Shown piece after piece: positions 6,783 to 10,843 of a DNA stretch of 10,843 bases. The stretch covers positions 1-10,843 of the forward strand of contig JAIDMV010000010.1 of the NCBI GenBank assembly GCA_029050385.1, read 5' to 3'. Position 1 is the stretch's first letter; the number at the start of each line of letters is the position of its first letter. Position numbers and translations under genes: made by a program. The DNA is from Anaeroplasmataceae bacterium. GTDB taxonomy: Bacteria > Bacillota_I > Bacilli_A > Acholeplasmatales > Anaeroplasmataceae. A model generated the notes under the pieces. That model saw only the letters and a list, made by a program, of their open reading frames with translations. It was not told the origin of the DNA and searched no databases.

Positions 6783-7718
6783 TTACGCTTCCTTTCTTGC
6801 TTTATAGTCTAAAGCAATTTCTTTTATTTTACGGAATCTGTGGTTTAAACCCGACTTTGTAATTTGCTCGTTATAAGTTACATTAATAAGCTCAACAAGT
6901 TCATTTAATGAGGCTTCAGGGTTTTCTTTTCTAACCTTCATTACAAGTAAAAGCTTTGAGTCTAAACGCTCTAAAGGGTAATTGTATTCCAAATATGTAA
7001 TATACTTCATCTGTTCAACAGAGCTTCGATTCGTTTTCTGTTGATTTGCAACATCTGTATTTAAGGCTCTATTGATATTCGCTGAAATTTCACGCTTGAT
7101 GATTTCATTTTCAAATTCATTCATCGTGACATTGGCACCAATGCGTCTTAAAAATTCTACAATACAATCTTTTTCTTTAATATATACAATAAGATGATTC
7201 CTTCTTTTTGCAATACGTGCATTTAAATTATAAAGATTCATAAGTCTTTGAATGAACAGCGCTTCTAGCTCCTTATCTGTTGAAATCTCTAAATGATAAT
7301 TAGAGGTATTTGGATCATTTACACTTCCCTTAGCTAAAAAGGCTCCTCTAAGATAAGCAAGTGACATTTTTGTTTCATTTAGAATTTCATCCTTATGCAA
7401 AGATATAGGCTCTAATAAACTTATATCTTCTATAATAGTCTCCGCAGTTGCTTCAATAATGCAGGAATATATAGTCTTACGATTTAATTTTTGTTGTTGT
7501 TTGGAAGCAATCTCAAAACTAGTATTACTATATAGCTGTTTTAAAATTCCAACATAGTATCTTAAAATATGAAGGTTTGTACTGGAAAAAACAAGACGCA
7601 GAGGATTTAAATGAATCTCTCCTACAAGTCTTAGCCAACCCTCAAGCTCTACAAGATGTGAGGAAGCATCCATATTCACTTTTAATATATCTTCCTTTAC
7701 ATCAAATGAAAAGCTCAT
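6783..7718 (-). CDS. whiA: WhiA, DNA-binding cell-division/sporulation regulator
   Basis: The protein has 311 residues, the usual WhiA length. It combines a degenerate LAGLIDADG homing-endonuclease-like fold with a C-terminal helix-turn-helix. In Bacillus WhiA affects cell division and chromosome segregation; in Streptomyces it controls sporulation. Evidence in order: N-terminal SFSFDVKEDIL; YLRGAFLAKGSV at 122-132 and YHLEIST at 141-147, both typical of the family; FLRRIGA at 189-195; NRALNTDVANQQKTNRSSVEQ near 216-236, where many homologues have Cys at the position of Thr221; and the C-terminal TKSGLNHRFRKIKEIA near 287-302, the conserved WhiA helix-turn-helix end. The ATG sits 3 nt after the lgt-ppaX stop, with GTGGAG as ribosome binding site inside the upstream gene. 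The common rapZ (yvcJ) and yvcK neighbours of whiA are absent; it follows lgt directly. Confidence 0.95.
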   Translation of the reverse strand: MSFSFDVKEDILKVNMDASSHLVELEGWLRLVGEIHLNPLRLVFSSTNLHILRYYVGILKQLYSNTSFEIASKQQQKLNRKTIYSCIIEATAETIIEDISLLEPISLHKDEILNETKMSLAYLRGAFLAKGSVNDPNTSNYHLEISTDKELEALFIQRLMNLYNLNARIAKRRNHLIVYIKEKDCIVEFLRRIGANVTMNEFENEIIKREISANINRALNTDVANQQKTNRSSVEQMKYITYLEYNYPLERLDSKLLLVMKVRKENPEASLNELVELINVTYNEQITKSGLNHRFRKIKEIALDYKARKEA

Positions 7719-7721
7719 ACT

Positions 7722-9188
7722 CTACTCCACTAAAATTGTTAACATATCATTTAAATTTTGAATCGTATAGGTTGGTTCAGCTGCAAGAATTTGTTCCTTA
7801 CGATCTGAATATAATACACCAACAGTATCTATGCTCGCATTTTTACCTGCTTCTATATCTCCCACACCATCACCTACATATAAGGCCTTTTTACTATGAA
7901 GCATGTCCATAGCCATAAGAATTCCTTCAGGATCTGGCTTAGGTTTCTTCACATCCTCTTCACCAATGACAACGCGAACATTCTCTAGCATGCCAAATAG
8001 CTCCAAACCATGTTCTACCAAATCTGTCTTTTTTGAGGATACCACTCCTACCTTATATCCTTTTCTAGCCAAGGTTTTAATCAAACTCTTTGCTCCTGGA
8101 AAGGCGGTAACGAGTTCATCATGTACAGCCACATTATACTCTCTATAATACTTTACCATTTCTTCAATCTCTTCTTCATCCTCACTGAATCTTGAGAAGG
8201 TTTGACGTAAGGACGGACCAAAGAAAGAATCTAATTCTTCATCGCTTAATACTTTATCTGGTCGGAAATGCTCGAAGGTATGAATGAAGCTTCGATTGAT
8301 GAGTTCTCTTGTATTTAATAGAGTTCCATCTAAATCGAATAAAATTGTATCATAACGATTCTCTTGAATCGTCCTCATAAGTTCTTGGTAATTCGTTCTT
8401 GGTCCGACAAATCGTTTTGCAACCAAGAGGGCTATTCCACAAACAATAAAGATAATACTAATTAAAATAGACATAGGAACTGGCCCTGCCATAAGAATTT
8501 CATTCGCTCCACTATTGCTTCTTAAAAGCTCGATTGGAATTCTAACCAATCCATACCAAACTAAATATCCACCGATTAAATCTCCAGATTCTAGTTTCTT
8601 AAATTTTCTTCTTGCAACTAGCATAAGAACAAGCCCAACTAAATTTAATAAGGATTCATATAAAAAGGTTGGATGATAGTAAACTCCGCCTATATACATG
8701 TTTTCTGTAATAAAGTTTGGAAGTAATCTTTTAAATAATTGTACATTTTTGATTGCTGGTCCATATAACTCATGATTACAAAAATTACCCCATCGGCCAC
8801 AAATTTGCCCGATTAAAAATCCAGGAGCCACAACGTCCAAAATTCTATAAAAGGAAAACTTACGCACTCTACAATAAATATAGATAGTAAGTAACGCAGC
8901 TAATACACCACCCTGAATGGCTAGTCCGCCATCCCATATTGCAAAAACATCCACAAAGGAATGGATTTTATCTGCATTAAAGATATCCCACCAAAGACGA
9001 GCTCCTAATATAGCACAAGGTAAAACAATAACTACACCTGTGTAGATATAATCACTAGGAATTCCTATTTTTTTACCTTCTCTAACTCCTGCAAGAACTG
9101 CAAGAATTACACCAATCAAGATGCACACTGCATACCAATGTATTTCTAAACCAAATAGAGAAAAAGATGGATTTATGTAATTAATCAT
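7722..9188 (-). CDS. lgt: Lgt-PpaX fusion: prolipoprotein diacylglyceryl transferase joined to HAD pyrophosphatase-like domain
   Basis: One uninterrupted 488-residue frame joins two enzymes. Residues 1-258 are Lgt, a polytopic membrane enzyme that moves diacylglycerol from phosphatidylglycerol to the lipobox Cys of prolipoproteins. Visible motifs are IWDGGLAIQGG at 84-94, GRWGNFCNHELYG at 131-143 (Arg132, Asn135, Glu140), YHPTFLYES at 171-179, and WYGLVRIPIELLR at 211-223 (Arg216, Glu220). The last membrane helix ends near 258. After a linker of about 20 residues, residues 278-488 are a HAD phosphatase: FDLDGT at 284-289 (nucleophile Asp285, Asp287), VVSSKK at 382-387, KPDPE at 417-421, and VGDGVGD at 438-444 (Asp440, Asp444). 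This matches PpaX, the pyrophosphatase encoded beside hprK and lgt in Bacillus. HprK's phosphorylase reaction releases pyrophosphate, which PpaX removes. The ATG overlaps the hprK stop by 8 bp, with AAAGGAGG at 9197-9204. Substrate of the HAD part is inferred from context; other small phosphates are possible. Confidence 0.93.
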   Translation of the reverse strand: MINYINPSFSLFGLEIHWYAVCILIGVILAVLAGVREGKKIGIPSDYIYTGVVIVLPCAILGARLWWDIFNADKIHSFVDVFAIWDGGLAIQGGVLAALLTIYIYCRVRKFSFYRILDVVAPGFLIGQICGRWGNFCNHELYGPAIKNVQLFKRLLPNFITENMYIGGVYYHPTFLYESLLNLVGLVLMLVARRKFKKLESGDLIGGYLVWYGLVRIPIELLRSNSGANEILMAGPVPMSILISIIFIVCGIALLVAKRFVGPRTNYQELMRTIQENRYDTILFDLDGTLLNTRELINRSFIHTFEHFRPDKVLSDEELDSFFGPSLRQTFSRFSEDEEEIEEMVKYYREYNVAVHDELVTAFPGAKSLIKTLARKGYKVGVVSSKKTDLVEHGLELFGMLENVRVVIGEEDVKKPKPDPEGILMAMDMLHSKKALYVGDGVGDIEAGKNASIDTVGVLYSDRKEQILAAEPTYTIQNLNDMLTILVE

Positions 9189-10116
9189 TGTCTTCTCCTC
9201 CTTTGGATGCTTTTTTATCTACCTTTTGAATAAACTCCAATGCGGCATTGTGACCTAAAAGCTTTAATTTTTCGTTCATTGCAGCTGATTCCACTAATAA
9301 GGAAACTGTTCTACCAGGTAAAACAGGTATGGTTATCTTAGTAATTTCCGTATTAAAGTATTTAATTTTCTGTTCTTCTAAGCCGAGTCTATCGTAATAT
9401 TTATCTTCGTTCCATGCTTCAAGCTCTACAACAAGGCGTAAATTTTTGCGATCTCTGTATGCTCCAGCGCCAAACATAGTAACAACATCTACAATACCGA
9501 TTCCTCTAATTTCCATATAGCGTTTTAAAATTTCAGGAGCTCTACCAATTAGGTTTCCTGGCTCTTTTTCCATAATTTCTACTAAATCGTCGGCAATCAA
9601 CTGATGTCCTCTTTTAATTAAATCTAATGAAGTCTCAGATTTACCTATCCCACTTTTACCTATAATCATCGTTCCCATACCATTGATATCTAGGAATGTT
9701 CCATGTATAGATATAGTTTCTGCCAAATGATCTTGTAAGTAATTATAAATTTTAGATGAGGTCGGTGTGGTTCTCAAGTTACTTTTAAGAACACAAATTC
9801 CATATTCATCTCCAAATTTTTTAAAAATATCAGGAACAACTACCTTTGTACTAAATACAATACAAGGTGGTTTATATTCAAATATCTTACGAACATTTTT
9901 CTCACTGATTTCTGGATCCTGCTTACTTAAAAAAGTAGCATCCTTAGAACCAACTAGCACAACACGTTTTGGGTCAAAATAATCGAAAAAACCAGAAAAT
10001 TCTAGACCAGGACGAGCAATCATATCTTCAACACAATGTCTAGAAAGACCCGCTGCACCACTAATCAGTTCAAGTTTATTATCTACCATAAGTTGTTCAA
10101 TCGTAATATAGTCCAT
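9181..10116 (-). CDS. hprK: HPr kinase/phosphorylase
   Basis: The protein has 311 residues, the standard length. It phosphorylates HPr on Ser46 using ATP or PPi, and reverses this by phosphorolysis that yields PPi; it is the sensor of carbon catabolite repression in Bacillota. The N-terminal domain (1-125) is followed by the kinase core: His138 in SIHGT, P-loop GKSGIGKS at 153-160 (many relatives have Asp at the second position, here Lys154), ETSLDLIKRGHQLIADD at 161-177, the HprK signature MEIRGIGIVDVVTMFGAGA at 201-219, and the C-terminal LPGRTVSLLVESAAMNEKLK near 266-285. The ribosome binding site AGGAGATG overlaps the stop region of the upstream 4-TM gene; its own stop overlaps the lgt-ppaX start (ATGATTAA). 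Being co-transcribed with a PpaX-like domain fits the pyrophosphate produced by its phosphorylase activity. Identification is secure. Confidence 0.97.
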   Translation of the reverse strand: MDYITIEQLMVDNKLELISGAAGLSRHCVEDMIARPGLEFSGFFDYFDPKRVVLVGSKDATFLSKQDPEISEKNVRKIFEYKPPCIVFSTKVVVPDIFKKFGDEYGICVLKSNLRTTPTSSKIYNYLQDHLAETISIHGTFLDINGMGTMIIGKSGIGKSETSLDLIKRGHQLIADDLVEIMEKEPGNLIGRAPEILKRYMEIRGIGIVDVVTMFGAGAYRDRKNLRLVVELEAWNEDKYYDRLGLEEQKIKYFNTEITKITIPVLPGRTVSLLVESAAMNEKLKLLGHNAALEFIQKVDKKASKGGEDND

Positions 10117-10127
10117 ACACTCATCTC

Positions 10128-10676
10128 CTACATCTTTAAATATATTTTTTGTGTTACTAGCAAATCTACTAAAATAGTTACCAGTAGTAACACGGTTGCC
10201 ATCAATAAAGACTTATCTAAACTACTGCATAAATGAATACACATATTATCTAAAAATGCTAAGCCTATAATCAGGATGATTCCAAAGAATACCATAGAAA
10301 ATAAAGGCTGTTTATTCGCTTTATTACTAATAAAATTTAATACTCGGAGTGCTATAAACAAAACTAATGAGGTTAAAGGAATAATGGTAATAAACTGAAT
10401 CGGCGGAATTTGACTTAATAAAGAGTGGGAAAATCCAAAAACTGCTGCCACAGCTACTGTAGAAAAGACATACGCTAAAATAAAAAATAATATCAGTTTA
10501 AATAATAAGCTTATACTAGATTTCGTTTGCGTCATATTTAACGCATCATTCATTTTTTCTATTAAAAATTCTAAATCCTCATAGTTCCCATCTGGATTTT
10601 TTAATTTTAATTCTTCAAGCTCCTTTTTGGCAAACTCTAAATTGTTCTTGATTCTATTTTTTTTATCTTCATTCAT
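10128..10676 (-). CDS. Unrecognised four-helix membrane protein at the head of the hprK operon
   Basis: The protein has 182 residues when started at the ATG at 10676. I do not recognise the family. Residues 1-50 are charged and helical with Leu/Glu/Lys spacing that suggests a short coiled coil (ELEELKLKNPDG, then YEDLEFLIEKMNDAL). Four hydrophobic segments follow, at about 57-79, 94-116, 125-147 and 156-174. Both termini are probably cytoplasmic. An in-frame GTG 12 nt upstream (10688) overlaps the ribosome binding site itself and is not a credible start. The stop TAG overlaps the hprK ribosome binding site and lies 11 nt before the hprK ATG, so it is the first gene of the operon. B. subtilis has other small membrane-associated genes (yvlA-D) between uvrA and hprK; I see no clear similarity to them, though position is comparable. 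Confidence 0.75.
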   Translation of the reverse strand: MNEDKKNRIKNNLEFAKKELEELKLKNPDGNYEDLEFLIEKMNDALNMTQTKSSISLLFKLILFFILAYVFSTVAVAAVFGFSHSLLSQIPPIQFITIIPLTSLVLFIALRVLNFISNKANKQPLFSMVFFGIILIIGLAFLDNMCIHLCSSLDKSLLMATVLLLVTILVDLLVTQKIYLKM

Positions 10677-10685
10677 CCTTATCCT

Positions 10686-10694
10686 CACCTCCTT
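10686..10694 (-). promoter_or_regulatory. Ribosome binding site of the 4-TM gene
   Basis: AAGGAGGTG is a near-perfect anti-16S match. It contains the in-frame GTG at 10686-10688, which therefore cannot be the start, and directs initiation to the ATG at 10676. Spacing is slightly long, 11 nt after GGAGG. Confidence 0.75.
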
Positions 10695-10711
10695 AAAAAT
10701 TTAAGCATACT

Positions 10712-10755
10712 TTATTATTATATAATAATAATTCCATTTTAGCAAATAAATTTGC
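10712..10755. repeat. Two palindromes overlapping the operon promoter
   Basis: A perfect 20-nt palindrome built of TTA/TAA units (10712-10731) surrounds the -10 box. A 6-2-6 inverted repeat GCAAAT/ATTTGC (10742-10755) overlaps the -35 box. Either could be an operator. Pure A/T palindromes arise easily by chance, so only the second has real sequence content. Confidence 0.45.
10717..10745 (-). promoter_or_regulatory. SigA-type promoter of the hprK-lgt-ppaX-whiA-acpS operon
   Basis: On the minus strand TTGCTA (10740-10745) and TATAAT (10717-10722) are separated by 17 bp. No other terminator or promoter of this quality interrupts the genes that follow, down to acpS. The -35 box overlaps an inverted repeat, GCAAAT-AA-ATTTGC (10742-10755), and the -10 lies inside a 20-nt perfect palindrome (10712-10731). 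Confidence 0.7.
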
Positions 10756-10775
10756 CCAATCTTAGTTTTTGAAAG

Positions 10776-10802
10776 AAAAAAATCTCTAAAAACAGAGATT
10801 TT
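10776..10802 (-). terminator. Rho-independent terminator of uvrA
   Basis: A 9-bp stem, AAAATCTCT (10779-10787) with AGAGATTTT (10794-10802), has a 6-nt loop. On the minus strand it is followed by a run of Ts (As at 10776-10782). It starts 1 nt after the uvrA stop codon and separates uvrA from the hprK operon promoter. Confidence 0.9.
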
Positions 10803-10803
10803 C

Positions 10804-10843
10804 TCATTTTAATAATGGTTTTAAATATTGTGCGGTGTGAGAA
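10804..10843 (-). CDS. uvrA: UvrA excinuclease subunit A, last 12 codons only
   Basis: The minus strand at the window edge reads SHTAQYLKPLLK followed by TGA. This is the characteristic C-terminal end of UvrA (…S.TG.YLKP.L), the ATPase that recognises DNA damage in nucleotide excision repair. Only these residues lie in the window. The position upstream of hprK agrees with the uvrA-hprK neighbourhood known from Bacillus. The stop codon TGA indicates the standard code. The short length limits certainty. Confidence 0.82.
   Translation of the reverse strand, partial: SHTAQYLKPLLK

Noticed and set aside
7577..8148. Two plus-strand frames (7577-7912, 7903-8148) opposite whiA and lgt-ppaX
   Set aside because: They are shadows of conserved genes; no ribosome binding site and no recognisable motif.
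9767..10236. Plus-strand frames (9767-9982, 10036-10236) opposite hprK and the 4-TM gene
   Set aside because: Antisense to secure coding sequence, no start signals.
10698..10726. Rightward promoter from the symmetric TATAAT at 10721-10726
   Set aside because: There is no acceptable -35 at 16-18 bp; the plus-strand -10 is a by-product of the palindrome, and it would only read into the convergent 3' ends.
1..10843. Mobile element, CRISPR array, tRNA/rRNA, cre site or defence system
   Set aside because: No transposase, terminal repeats, regularly spaced repeats, cloverleaf or cre-like sequence could be found; the genes are ordinary chromosomal housekeeping and envelope genes.

Overview
The window is AT-rich chromosomal DNA from a low-GC Bacillota (Firmicutes). 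Translation uses the standard bacterial code: tryptophans are TGG, and the uvrA fragment at the right edge stops at TGA, so this is not a code-4 mycoplasma. The gene set (HprK, WhiA, Lgt/PpaX, AcpS, Tex, a YuzA-type protein, a large parvulin foldase) and the AT-richness suggest an Erysipelotrichia- or RF39/Acholeplasma-like relative of the Bacilli. That placement is inference. I see no insertion sequence, phage gene, tRNA, rRNA or CRISPR array.

Left part (1-2120): the 3' portion of a large plus-strand gene for a probable extracytoplasmic parvulin-type foldase, followed by its own terminator. Next to it is a palindromic terminator that ends the leftward tex transcript.

Middle part (2121-6255): three minus-strand genes. 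These are tex (RNA-binding, S1-domain protein), a single-pass membrane protein with a cysteine-free thioredoxin-like outer domain (TTG start, very good promoter), and a lipoprotein with a LolA-like domain plus a DUF4367-like tail. Hairpin terminators separate them. A short divergent intergenic region with a 14-bp direct repeat leads into a small plus-strand DUF378/YuzA membrane protein.

Right part (6440-10745): a tightly packed leftward operon with a recognisable promoter at 10717-10745. In transcription order it carries an unrecognised 4-TM protein, hprK (HPr kinase/phosphorylase), a fused lgt-ppaX gene, whiA and acpS. Junctions are an 11-nt gap, an 8-bp overlap, a 3-nt gap and a 1-nt gap, so translational coupling is likely. 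It links carbon catabolite control (HprK), lipoprotein lipidation (Lgt), pyrophosphate removal (PpaX-like domain), division/cell-cycle regulation (WhiA) and acyl carrier protein activation (AcpS). The last codons of uvrA and its terminator lie upstream.

The most notable observation is the single-ORF fusion of the membrane enzyme Lgt to a HAD phosphatase of PpaX type, directly after hprK. HprK's phosphorylase reaction makes pyrophosphate and PpaX degrades it, so the fusion may tether that activity to the membrane. Other points of interest are a Ca-loop-like acidic insert in the parvulin domain, a LolA-like lipoprotein in an apparently monoderm genome, and a convergent overlap between yuzA and acpS.
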